DNA of 30,970 bases from Saccoglossus kowalevskii (GCF_000003605.2 NW_003147772.1:100678-131647); one strand, 5' to 3'. Shown: positions 11,965 through 22,640, counted from the first letter of the stretch. Numbers and translations: made by a program. Notes: generated by a model not told the origin, from the sequence alone.

Positions 11965-14400
11965 CCTGCACCCCTCTCCCGACCTCCCTGTGCCGTGTCT
12001 CCCGAGCTCCCTTTACCGCCTCCCTCGACCTCCCAGCACTGCCAAACCCGACCTTTCGGTACCGCCACTCTTGAACTCTCTTTACCGCCACACCCTACCT
12101 TTCGGTACCGCTTCCCCGACCTCCCTTTACCGCCTCTCCCGATCTCTCGGTACCATCTCTCTAGACCTCCCTGCACCTGCACACCTGACCTCTTTGCACC
12201 ACCTCTCCCAACATCCCTGCCCCGCGCCTTCCGACCTCCCTGCACTGTCTCTCCCAACCTCCCTGCACCACCACACCCGATCTCTCGGTTCCGCCTCTCC
12301 CGACCTTCCTGTAATGCCTCTCCCGATCTCTCTGCACCGCTACACCCGACTCCGTGCACCGTCTTTACAGACCTCCCTGCACCGCCGCACCTGACTTCTC
12401 AGTACCGCCCCTCCAGATCTTGCTGCATCACCTTTCCCGACCTCCTTGCACTGCCACATCCGACCTCCCATTACCTCCTCTTTCGACCTCCCTACAGCAC
12501 CTCTCTATCTCCCTGCACCGACTCTCCCGACCTTTCTGCACCGCCTCTTCCAACCTCCCTGCACCGCCATATCCGAACTCTCGGTACCGCCACTCCAGAC
12601 CTCCCTTTACCGCCACACCTGACCTCCCTGCACCACCTCTCCCGACCTCCCTGCACTGCCACACCCGACTCCCTGCACCGCGATTACAGACCTCCCTGCA
12701 CCGCAGCACCCAACCTCTCAGTACCGCCCCTCCAGACCTCACTGCGCCGCCTTTCCCAACCTCTTTGCACCGCCACATCTGACCTCCCATCACCTCCTCT
12801 TTCGAACTCCCTGCACCGCCTCTCCACCTCCCTGCACTGACACTCCCAACCTTTCTGGCACCGCTTCTTCCGACCTTGCTGCACCGCCATATCCGAACTC
12901 TCGGTACCGCCACTCCCCACCTCCCTTTACTGCCACACCCAATCTCTTGGCACCGCCTCTCCCGATCTCCCTGCACCGCCTCTCCCGACCTCCCTGCACC
13001 GCCTCTCCCGACCTCTCTTTGCCGCCTCTTCTGACCTCCCTGCACCACCTTTCACGACTTCCCTGTATCGCTTCACCCGACCTCTCTGCACCACCTTTCC
13101 CGACCTTCTTGCACCGTCACTCCAGACTTCCCTGCACCATCTCTCTCGACCTCCCAGCACCGCAACATCCGACCTCTTGATACCGAATCTCCTGACTTTC
13201 TTTTACTGCCAAACCCGACCTCACGGTACCGCCTCGCGCGACCTCCCTGAACCGCTTCTCCAGACCGNNNNNNNNNNNNNNNNNNNNNNNNNNNNNNNNN
13301 NNNNNNNNNNNNNNNNNCCCTGCACCACCACATCCGACCTCTCGGTACTGCCTGTCCCGACCTCTCTGCACCCCTCTCCCGACCTCCTTGTGCCACGTCT
13401 CCCAACCTCCCTGCACCGGCTCTGTCGATCTCTCGGTTCTGCCTCTCCCGACCTTCCTGCAATGCCTCTCCCGACCTCCCTGCACCGCTACACCTGACTC
13501 CCTGCACCGCCTTTACATACCTCCCTGCACCGCCGCACCCGATCTCGCCAGACCTCGCTGCACCGCCATTCCAGACCTCGCTGCACCACCACATCCGACC
13601 TCCCATCACATCCTCTCTCGACCTCCCTGCACCGCCTCTCCACGACCTCCCTGCACTGCCTCTCCTGATCTTCCTGCTCCACCTCTTCTGTCCTCCCTGC
13701 ACCATCTCTCCCAACCTCCCTGCACCACCACACACGCCCTCTCGATACCGCATCTCGCAAACTCCCTGAACTGCCTCTCCCAACCTCCCTGCCCCACCAC
13801 ATCCGACCTTCCTGCACCGCCTCTCCCGACCTCCCTGCACCGCCACACCCAGCTCCCTGCACCGCCTTTACAGACCTCCCTGCACCGCAGCACCCGACCT
13901 CTCAGTACCGCCCCTTCAGACTTCGCTGCGCCGCCTTTCCCGACCTCTTTACACCTCCACATCTGACCTCTCATCACCTCCTCTTCCGAACTCCCTGCAC
14001 CGCGTCTCCACCTCCCTGCACTGACGCTCCCGACCTTTCTGGCACCGCTTCTTCCAACCTCGCTGCACCGCCATATCCGAACTCTCGATACCGCCACTCC
14101 CCACCTCGCTTTCTCGCCACACCCGATCTCTTGGCATCGCCTCTCCCGATCTCCCTGCACCGCCTCTCCCGACCTCCCTGCACCGCCTCTCCCGACCTCT
14201 CTTTGCCGCCTCTTCTGACCTCTCTGCACTGCCTTTCCCGACCTTCTTGCACCATCACACCCGACTTCCCTGCACCGTCTCTCTCGACCTCCCAGCACCA
14301 CAACATCCGACCTCTCGATATCGAATCTCCCGACCTTCTTTTGCTGCCAAACCCGATCTCTCGGTACTGCCTCTCCCGACCTCCCTGCTCCCATCTCCAG
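11965..14400. repeat. Segmental duplication spanning the assembly gap, about 1.15-1.2 kb per copy
   Basis: Words such as CTCGGTTCCGCC, CACCGCAGCACC, TCTTTGCCGCCTCTTCTGAC and AACATCCGACCTC occur in order at about 12287, 12701, 13018 and 13163. They recur at about 13433, 13884, 14202 and 14302. A shared edge motif resembling CACCCCTCTCCCGACCTCC followed by TGTGCC occurs near 11968 and 13367, with a relative near 14390. The N run lies at the boundary between the two copies. Confidence 0.8.
13268..13317. other. Assembly gap (50 N)
   Basis: There are exactly 50 N, a conventional placeholder, so the true missing length is unknown. The gap lies inside the 23-bp array where two near-identical segments of about 1.2 kb meet. 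That is where an assembler would be expected to collapse or break. Confidence 0.98.
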
Positions 14401-16069
14401 ACCTCCCTGTGTCATGTCTCCCGACCTCCCTACACCGCCTCTGCCAAGCTTCCTGCACCGCCTCTCCCGACCTGCATCGCCACGTCCGATCTCTCGTTAC
14501 CGCCTCTCCCGACCTCCATTTACCACCACACCCGATCTCTCGGTACCCCCTCTCCCGACCTCCCGGCACCGCCAAACCCAACCTTTCGGTACCGTCTCTC
14601 CTGACCTCCCTTTACCGCCACACTCGACCTCTCGGTACCACCTCTCCAAACATCCCTGCACTGCCTCTCCCAACCTCCCAGCACAGCTTCTCCCGACCTC
14701 TCTGCCCCACCACATCCGACCTCTCGGTACTGCCTCTCCCGACCCCTTTGACCGCCACACCCAACCTCTCGATACCGCCTCTCCCGACCTCCTTTTACCA
14801 CCACACCTGACCTCTCGGTACCGCTTCTCCCGTCCTCCTTTTACTGCCTCTCTCGAACTTCCTGCATCGCCTCTCCCTACCTCCCTGCATCCTCCCTACC
14901 CGGCTTTTTCGACCTCCCTGCAGCGGCACACCTGACCTCTTAGCACCACCTCTCTCGACATCCCTGCACTGTCTCTCCCAACCTCCTTGCACCACCACAC
15001 CCGATCTCTCGGTACCGCCTCACCCAACCTCCCTGCACTGCCTCTCCCGATCTCCCAGCACAGCCACATCTGACCTCTCTGTACCGCCTCTCTCGACCTC
15101 CCTGCATCACCCCATCTGACCTCTTGGTACCGCCTCTGCTGACATCCCTCCACTGCCACACCCGACTTTTCAGTACCGCCTCTCCAATCTCCCTCTACTG
15201 CCTCTATCGACCTCCCGGCACCGCCAAACCCGGCCTTTCTATACCGCCTCTCTCGACCAGCTTTACCGCCACACCCGAACTCTTGGTACCGCTTCTCCCG
15301 ACGTCCCTTTATCACCTCTCCCGATCTCTCAGTACCGCCTCACCCGACCTCCCTGCACTGCCTCTCCCGATATCCCAGCACAGCCGCATCCGACCTCTCG
15401 GTACCGCCTCTCTCGACCTCCCTGCACCACCCCATCTGACCTCTCGGTACTGCCTGTGCTGACATCCCTCCACCTCCACACCCGATTTTTCGGTACCGCC
15501 TCTCCTGACCTCATTTACCGCCACACCCGATCTCTCGGTACCACTTCTCCCGACCTCCCTTTACCTCCTTTCTCGACCTCCCGGCACTGCCAAACCCGAC
15601 CTTTCTATACCGCCTCTCTCGACCTCTCTTTACCGCCACATCCGACCTCTAGGTACCGCCTCTCCCAACCACCCTTTACCGCCACACATGATCTTTCAGT
15701 ACCGCCACTCCCGACCTCTTTTTACCGCCTCTCCCGACCTCCCTGCACTGCCACATCCGACCTCTCGGTACCCCCTCACCCGACCTCTCTTTACCGCCAC
15801 ATCCGACCTCTCGGTACTCCCTCACCCGACCTCTCTGCACCGCCTCTCCCGACCTTTCTGCACCGCCTCCCCGACCTTCCTGCACCGCCACATGCGACTT
15901 CTCGATACCGCCTCTCCCGTTCTCTCTGCACTGCCTCTTCCTACTTTCCTTTACCGCCACACCCGATCTCACGATTCCACCTCTCCCGATCGCCCTGCAC
16001 CGCCTCTCCCGACCTCCCTGCACCACCACATCCGACCTCTCAGTAACGTCTCTCCAAACCTTCATTTAC

Positions 16070-16205
16070 TGTGGGAATTGTTAAGGAGAGTAGGTTCAAG
16101 TTCAGGAATGGAAGATTAAACCGTGCATGAACTGCAATAGATAACTTTATTGAACTATGAACGAACCATGAACAAACAAAAGATGACTTTATTGAATGAA
16201 CTATG
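16070..16205 (-). mobile_element. BEL/Pao LTR end fragment captured in the satellite (copy 1)
   Basis: The fragment begins TGTGGGAATTGTTAAGG and ends at GAATGAACTATG. It matches the first part of the LTR at 17027 with a few substitutions. Satellite DNA flanks it directly on both sides. It contains two copies of the TTTATTGAA (minus-strand AATAAA) segment but no promoter part. It shares its right-hand junction (ACTATG followed by a GGCTCTCCC sequence) with copy 2. Confidence 0.88.
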
Positions 16206-16614
16206 TGGCTCTCCCTGACCTCCCTGCACTGCCTCTCTCGTCCTCCCTGCACCACCCCACCTGATCTCTCTGCAACGCCTCTTCCGATCTTCCTTTACCG
16301 CCACCACATCTGACCTCTCGGTACCGCCTCTCCTGACCTCTTTTTACCGCCGCAACCGATCTCTCAGTACCGCCTCTCCCGACCTCCGTGTACTGCCACA
16401 CCCGACCTCTGTACTGCCTCTCCTGACTTTCCTTTACCGCCACACCCGATCTCTCTGCACCACCTCTCCCAACCTCCCTACATCGCCTCTTCCGACCTCC
16501 CTTTACCGCCTCTCTCGACCTCCCTGCACCGCCACATCCGACCTCTCGGTGCTGCCTCTTCCGACCTCCCTTTACCGCCACACCCAATCTCTCGGTACCG
16601 TCTCTTCCGACTTC
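16206..16614. repeat. 23-bp C-rich satellite, segment between the two LTR fragments
   Basis: Ordinary array units. The part right after the LTR piece (16206-16375) closely matches 16729-16960: both have the CCTCTCTCGTCCTCCCTGCA stretch, the GATCTCTCTGCAACGCCTCT stretch and the TTTTTACCGCCGCAACCG stretch. LTR fragment plus adjacent satellite was therefore duplicated as one piece. Confidence 0.9.
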
Positions 16615-16728
16615 AGGTTCAAGTTCAGGAATGGAAGATTAAACCGTGCATGAACTGCAATAGATGACTTTATTGAACTATGAACAAACCATGAACAAAC
16701 AAAAGATGACTTTATTGAATGAACTATG
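16615..16728 (-). mobile_element. BEL/Pao LTR end fragment captured in the satellite (copy 2)
   Basis: This starts at AGGTTCAAGTTCAGG, about 20 bases inside the LTR end, and stops at GAATGAACTATG like copy 1. Copies 1 and 2 share the derived changes AAGATTAAACC and ATTGAATGAAC against AAGAATAAACC and ATTGAACGAAC in the LTR at 17027. They therefore descend from one captured fragment. Confidence 0.88.
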
Positions 16729-17026
16729 CGGCTCTCCCGACCTCCCTGCACCGCCTCTCTCGTCCTCCCTGCACCGCCCCACCTGATCTCTCTGCAACGC
16801 CTCTTCCGATCTTCCTTTACCGCCACACCAGATCTCTCTGTATCGCCTCTCCCGACCTCCTATTACCGCCTCTCCCGACCTCCTGCGCCACCACATCTGA
16901 CCTCTCGGTACCGCCTCTCCTGACCTCTTTTTACCGCCGCAACCGATCTCTCAGTACCGCCTCTCCCGACATCCCTGCACCGCCACATCCGACCTCTCAG
17001 TACCGTCTCTCCCGACCTCCCTTTTC
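16729..17026. repeat. 23-bp C-rich satellite, segment up to the BEL/Pao remnant
   Basis: Ordinary units ending CTCCCTTTTC directly before the LTR terminus TGTGGG at 17027. Its first part duplicates 16206-16375. No gene is seen. Confidence 0.92.
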
Positions 17027-17550
17027 TGTGGGAATTGTTAAAAAGAGTAGGTTCAAGTTCTGGAATGGAAGAATAAACCGTGCATGAACTGCAATAGATG
17101 ACTTTATTGAACGAACTATGAAAGAACCATGAACGAACAAAAGATGACTTTATTGAACGAACTATGAACGAACAAAAGAACCAAAAACTAACTGAAGAAG
17201 AGACGTTTCGTCTCCTATTTATATTCTCAAAGTAAATATTGGTCTTCTTTTTGAAAGGTTACAATGAATATGGCCTTGTACATGATTGATGAACAGATAA
17301 AGGAGCTGATTGGTTGAAATTAAAACAATCTCATTGGCTGGCTAAATCTCTGTCAGAATTCTAAATTGTACTCAAGCTCAATTTTCCGACATTTCTCTGG
17401 CCATGAAATAAAAATCAGGAAAAAAACTAAACAAAAAATGAATATTGATAATAAACACACATAATAAAATTCGAAGGCGAAAAACTACCGATAAATGAAA
17501 TATAGATTTGAACATGCAGTTGGAAATACATTGTGATATAAATCACACAA
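17027..17550 (-). mobile_element. LTR of a minus-strand BEL/Pao element (right border uncertain)
   Basis: The plus-strand left end TGTGGGAATTG is the minus-strand 3' end (CCCACA). Read on the minus strand, two CCAAT boxes lie at about 17309-17340, TATAAATAGG at 17214-17223, and AATAAA signals near 17148 and 17103 inside a tandem duplication. This is the normal U3-R-U5 order. The other end is not firmly visible; CACACA near 17549 is one TG..CA-compatible candidate. No clear polypurine tract was found next to it. Confidence 0.65.
17214..17223 (-). promoter_or_regulatory. BEL/Pao LTR TATA box
   Basis: The minus strand reads TATAAATAGG, close to the TATA consensus. CCAAT boxes lie about 95-125 bases upstream and AATAAA signals about 70-115 bases downstream on the same strand. 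This is a compact retroviral-type promoter and terminator arrangement. Confidence 0.6.
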
Positions 17551-17611
17551 ACTTCATAAACGAATCAGAGTAATGTCATAAGAGTCAGTTCAGTTCATAA
17601 TAGTTAACATG

Positions 17612-18055
17612 TCAATTAATGTCCTGGATTTGTAGTCGAGTGATATCAGCTGCTGTTCTAGTAGAGGCTCGGCGATTAATGATTTCAGGCTCTCGTACTC
17701 GTTCAGCAGCAGGCGATTCTTGAGTGTCTTTGGAAAACACATCATCGGGCTTTGCACACACTTCCAGTGGGTACAGTTTCATCAGAGGGCGGTTTGTACG
17801 TTCAGATGAAGTTTTGATATCAACGGATTGCACAATTCTATCATTTCCATATTTCAGTCGTTCAACTAATCGCCAATTAATTCGTCGATCCGTGTCGCTG
17901 TGCACGAGGACTATATCACCGATTTTAACTAAATTGTCCGTTTTGCCTGTGTTATCATGTCTTTCATATAGCACAGTAAGGTATTCGGATACTCATCGTT
18001 TCCTGAATTGCGCGTTTAATTTAGACATGTTCACGATATCAGGTCGACTTCCTAA
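17612..18055 (-). pseudogene. BEL/Pao pol C-terminal remnant (integrase-linked DUF5641-type domain)
   Basis: The minus frame contains VKIGDIVLVHSDTDRRINWR followed by an RTNRPLMKLYPLEV motif. This is the signature of the C-terminal domain that follows the integrase core in BEL/Pao Pol proteins (VGDVVLVH, then RxTRPVxxLYPLE in the family). Upstream, in the same frame, FRKR is followed by TGA where the family normally has Trp, then VSEYLTVLYERH. The copy therefore carries a nonsense change. It is cut at about 18055, where 23-bp satellite resumes, so reverse transcriptase, RNase H and the integrase catalytic core are absent. The C-terminal tail reaches a natural-looking stop at 17612, followed by the LTR. 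Function is lost; the identification is confident. Confidence 0.85.
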
Positions 18056-19094
18056 GTCCCTGCCCCACCTCTCCCGACCTCTCTGCATCGTCTATCCTGA
18101 CCTCCCTGCACTGCCTCTCTAGACCTCCCTGCACCTCCACACCCGATCTCCCTTTACCGCCTCCCCCGATCTCCCTGCACCTCCACAACCGATCTCTCGG
18201 TACCGCTTCTCCCTATCTTCAAGAAGCGCATCTCCCGAACTTCCTGCATTGCCGCACCCACTTCCTGTATCTCCGTAGTGCACACCGCCTCTCCTGACCT
18301 CCCTGTGCCACCACACTCAATCTCTCGGTACCGCTTCCCCAGACCTCGCTGCAACGCCTCTCCCGACCTCTCTGCACCGCCACACCCGACCTCCCCGCAC
18401 CGCCTCTCTCGACCTTCCACTACCGAGGCACCCGACTCTCTGCACTGCCTCTCCCAACCTCCCTGCAATGGCACACCCGACTTCTCGGTTCCATCTCTCC
18501 CAACCTCCCTGCACCGCCTCTTCCGACCAACCGACCTCTTGGTACCACTTCTCCCTATCACCAAGTAGAGCATCTCCCAAACTTCTTGCACCGCCACACC
18601 CACTTCCTGTATCTCCGTAGTGCACAACGCCTCTCCCGACCTCCCTGCACCGCCACACTCAATCTCTCGGTACCGCCTCCTCAGACCTTGCTGCACCACC
18701 TCTGCTAACCTATCTGCACAGCCACACCTGACCTCCCCACACCGCCCATCTCGACCTTCCAGTACCGAGGCACCCGACTCCCTGCACTGCCTCTCCCAAC
18801 CTCCCTGAAATGGCACACCCGACTTCTCGGTACTGTCTCTCCCGACCTCGCTGCACTGCCTCTTCCGACCTCCCTGCACCGCCACACCCAACCTCTCTGC
18901 ACTGCTTCTCCCGACCTCCTTGCACCACCTCTCCCAACCTGCCTGCACCACCTCTCCCGACCTCCCTGCACCGCCTCTCCCAACCTCTCTGCACTGCTTC
19001 TCCCAACCTCCCTGCACCACCTCTCCCAACCTCCCTGCACTGCCACACGCACTCTCTGTATCTCCATGGTTCACATCGCCTTTCCCGACCTCTC
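18056..19094. repeat. 23-bp C-rich satellite, right block
   Basis: The same units resume directly after the BEL/Pao fragment. Two neighbouring segments (about 18230-18490 and 18580-18830) are copies of each other, sharing ATCTCC(C/A)AACTTC, CACTTCCTGTATCTCCGTAG and the CGAGGCACCCGACTC stretch. The block ends CGACCTCTC, where the 48-bp repeat restarts with TGATTGGTTATC. Confidence 0.94.
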
Positions 19095-21477
19095 TGATTG
19101 GTTATCTTCAATAATTAAATATTATAATTGAAACATCAGATATGATTGGATATCTACAATAGATGAATATTATAAATGAAACATCAGATATGATTGGTTA
19201 TCCACACTATTTCAATATTATAAATGAAACATCAGATATGACTGGTTATCTGCAATATTTCAATATTATAAATGAAACATCATATATGATTGGTTATCTA
19301 CAATATTTCAATATTATAAATGAAACATCAGATATGATTGGTTATCTTTAATAGTTGAATATTATAAACAAAACATCAGATATGATTGGTTATCTACAAT
19401 ATTTCAGTATTATAAATGAAACATCAGATATGATTGGTTATCTGCAATAGATGAATATTATAAATGAAACATCAGATATGATTGGTTATCTACAATAAAT
19501 GAATATTATAAACAAAACATCAGATATGATTGGTTATCTACAATAAATTAATATTATAAATGAAACATCAGTTATGATTGGTTATCTACAAAATTTCAAT
19601 ATTATAATTGAAACAACAGATATGATTGGTTATCTTCAACAGTTGAATATTATAAATGAAACAGCAGATATGATTGGTTATCTACAATATTTCAATATTA
19701 TAATTGAAACAACAGATATGATTGGTTATCAAAAATATTTCTATATTTAAATGAAACATCAGATATGAATGGTTTTCTACAAAAGTTCAATATTATGAAC
19801 AAAACATCAGATATGATCGGTTATCTACAATATTTCAATATTATAAATGAAACATCAGATATGATTAGTCATCTACAATAGATGAATATAATAAATGAAA
19901 CATCAGATATGATTGGTTTTCTACTATATTTCAATAATATAAATGAAACATCAGATATGATTGGTTATCTACAATAAATGAATATTATAAACAAAACATC
20001 AGATATGATTGGTTATCTACAATATTTCAGTATTATAGATGAAACATCAGATATGATTGGTTATCTACAATAGATGAATATTATAAATGAAACATCAGAT
20101 ATGATTGGTTATCTACAATAAATGAATATTATAAACAAAACATTAGATATGATTGGTTATTTACAATATTTCAGTATTATAAATGAAACATCAGATATGA
20201 TTGGTTATCTACAATAGATGAATATTATAAACAAAACATCAGATATGATTGGTTATCTACAATAAATGAATATTATAAATGAAACATCAGATATGAATGG
20301 TTATCTACAATATTTCAATAATATAAATGAAACATCAGATATGATTGGTTATCTACCATAAATGAATATTATAAATGAAACATCAGATATGATTGGTTAT
20401 CTACAATATTTCAATAATATAAATGAAACATCAAATATGATTGGTTATCTATAATAGTTGAATATTATAAACAAAACATCAAATATGATTGGTTATCTAC
20501 AATATTTCAATATTATAAATGAAACATCAGTTATGATTGGTTATCTACAATAAATAAATATTGAAACAAAACATCAGATATGATTGGTTATCTACAATAT
20601 TTCAGTATTATAAATAAAACATCAGATATGATTGGTTATCTACAATAGATGAATATTATAAATGAAACATCAGATATGATTGGTTATCTACAATAAATGA
20701 ATATTATAAACAAAACATCAGATATGATTGGTTATCTACAATATTTCAGTATTATAAATGAAACATCGGATACGATTGGTTATGTACAATAGATGAATAT
20801 TTTAAATGAAACGTCAGATATGATTGGTTATCTACAATATTTCAATATTATAAATGAAACATCAGATATGATTGGTTATCTACAATATTTCAATAATATA
20901 AATGAAACATCAGATATGATTAGTTATCTACAATATTTCAATAATATAAATGCAACATCAGATATGATTAGTTATCTACAATAGATGAATATTATAAATG
21001 AAACATCAGATATGATTGGTTATCTACAATATTTCAATAATATAAATGAAACATCAGATATGATTGGTTATCTACAATAGATGAATATTATAAACAAAAC
21101 ATCAGATATGATTGGTTATCTTTAACAGTTGAAATATTATAAATGAAACATCGGATACGATTGGTTATCTACAATAGATGAATATTATAAATGAAACATC
21201 ATATATGATTGGTTATCTACAATATTTCAATATAATAAACAAAACATCATATATGATTGGTTATCTACAATATTTCAATAATATAAATGAAACATCAGAT
21301 ATGATTGGTTATCTACAATAGAGAAATAATATAAATGAAACATCAGATATGATTGGTTATCTACAATATTTCAATATTATAAATGAAACATCAGATATGA
21401 TTGGTTATCTACAATATTTCAATATTATAAATGAAACATCAAATATGATTGGTTATCTTCAACAGTTGAATATTATA
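19095..21477 (+). repeat. 48-bp AT-rich minisatellite, right block (about 50 units)
   Basis: Same unit and orientation as the left block. Variants typical of this side are AATATTATAAACAAAACATC and CTACAATAAATGAATATTAT; CAATAGATG units are also common. The 70-bp variant of the left block is not seen here, so the two sides have homogenised separately. The last unit breaks off at TTGAATATTAT before unique sequence. Confidence 0.95.
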
Positions 21478-22640
21478 TTCCATTCTTTTATTTGGAAAGG
21501 TGTTATTGAGGAGCTTACTGTTGTTCACGTTGCAATATGGAGTTATGATGATGTAATAAAAACATATAAACATAAACACGTCTGTTGATGATTTGTTGTA
21601 AACGACAATAACGATATACAAATTGTACATGTAAAGAGAATATGCTGAAAAAGTATGCAGTGAACAAACAAGAAAGACCATATTATACTTTCATGTTAAA
21701 TTCCCTTTGACCGTTTACAAAGAAAACAGATAAAAAGTGTCGTCTAGTACATAAGTAAACGATTTACTACAGAAGACGTGATGCTGCACCTTTACACCAT
21801 ATAATTATCAAAAAATTGTCAATATTAACGAGCTGTCTACTATCGGACAATTACCATTTTGTCTTGACTACTGGAGATATCAAATTATTCCCCCTTCTGA
21901 CAATTATTGGTATTTAGAGTCTACGTCTCTGTCAAAGAATTACTGGTCCAAGAACAGGGGAACTTCGAAACAAAAAATCTCTAATATCGATCTAAATACG
22001 ATTTTTAGACAGAATTATTGAAATTCTCCGATATTACTGAAAATTACTGGCTCACGAAACGGTAGACCTACTAGTAGCCAAACTCCAATATCGATCTAAC
22101 TACGTTTTTCTCTCTTAAATAATGATGTATTCACGCTTTTAGAATAAATGAAATGTTGTATATTTGACGTAACTAACAGATAATGAAAAAATGCAATACA
22201 TTTTACACCTTGCCATGTCTACGATTTTACGTTTTTTATTTATTTAAATAAAATTATTACGAAAATAAAAACAATTGATTGCAGCTTACGAAAATACCCC
22301 TTGCCCGCCCTCAGTTTATTTTACACCCAAAATGCAAAGGGGTTGACAATTAAAAATGAACAACTTTTGAAAGCAGCACAAAATTCTGAAATCCTGTGGT
22401 TTCTGATGGCTGGTGAAATACGTGTTGCTCTATATTCATCCAGTGAATACTACATATAGCAAAAACGACATATGAAATGTACTTTATTTCATTACAATTT
22501 GAAGTTTTTAAGCGTATTTAACGCAAAATGCAATCTGATTAAAATAAGACCTTATTGCGTTTTTTTAATTTATTTATAATTATTATTTTCATTTTTTAGA
22601 TCATCAGACTCCTGCAACCTGTAGTGGTTCTGGTTAAAGG
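21478..22640. other. Intergenic AT-rich DNA, no gene seen
   Basis: No frame here resembles a known protein. A pair of imperfect direct repeats about 105 bp apart is visible: ATATCGATCTAAATACG near 21986 and ATATCGATCTAACTACG near 22091. Each is preceded by an AATTACTGG word (about 21942 and 22043). This may be an old transposon fragment. The left LTR of the gypsy remnant should lie here, but I cannot place its ends. Confidence 0.6.

Larger units (their letters stand above)
4525..16069. repeat. 23-bp C-rich satellite array, main block
   Basis: The array is a 23-bp unit whose commonest form joins CTCCCTGCACCGC to CTCTCCCGAC. The first part also occurs as CTCTCGGTACCGC or CTCCCTTTACCGC, and the second as CACACCCGAC or CACATCCGAC. 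The common form has 14 C, 4 T, 3 G and 2 A, an extreme C-over-G skew. The unit has few stop codons in any frame, so long spurious frames arise on both strands. Homologous kb-scale segments differ in spacing by exactly 23 bp in places (for example 1459 versus 1436 bp), which confirms the period. About 4.5-9.7 kb is dominated by CTGCACC forms; 9.8-16 kb has more TTTACC and GGTACC forms. No gene is supported here. Confidence 0.96.

Noticed and set aside
13073-13846. A 257-codon minus-strand frame passing through the gap
   Set aside because: It crosses 50 N and is built from satellite, so the continuity is artificial.
4505-16119. Dozens of long open frames on both strands rich in Pro/Ser/Thr/His (plus) or Arg/Gly/Glu/Val (minus), up to 309 codons
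   Set aside because: They are translations of the 23-bp satellite in different frames. The period is not a multiple of three, both strands are open at the same place, and frames break at ordinary unit variants. There are no start context, domain or splice signals.
4525-19094. Centromeric or telomeric satellite
   Set aside because: Nothing in the sequence shows chromosomal position. The units do not resemble TTAGGG-type telomere repeats, and a normal gene lies 8 kb away.
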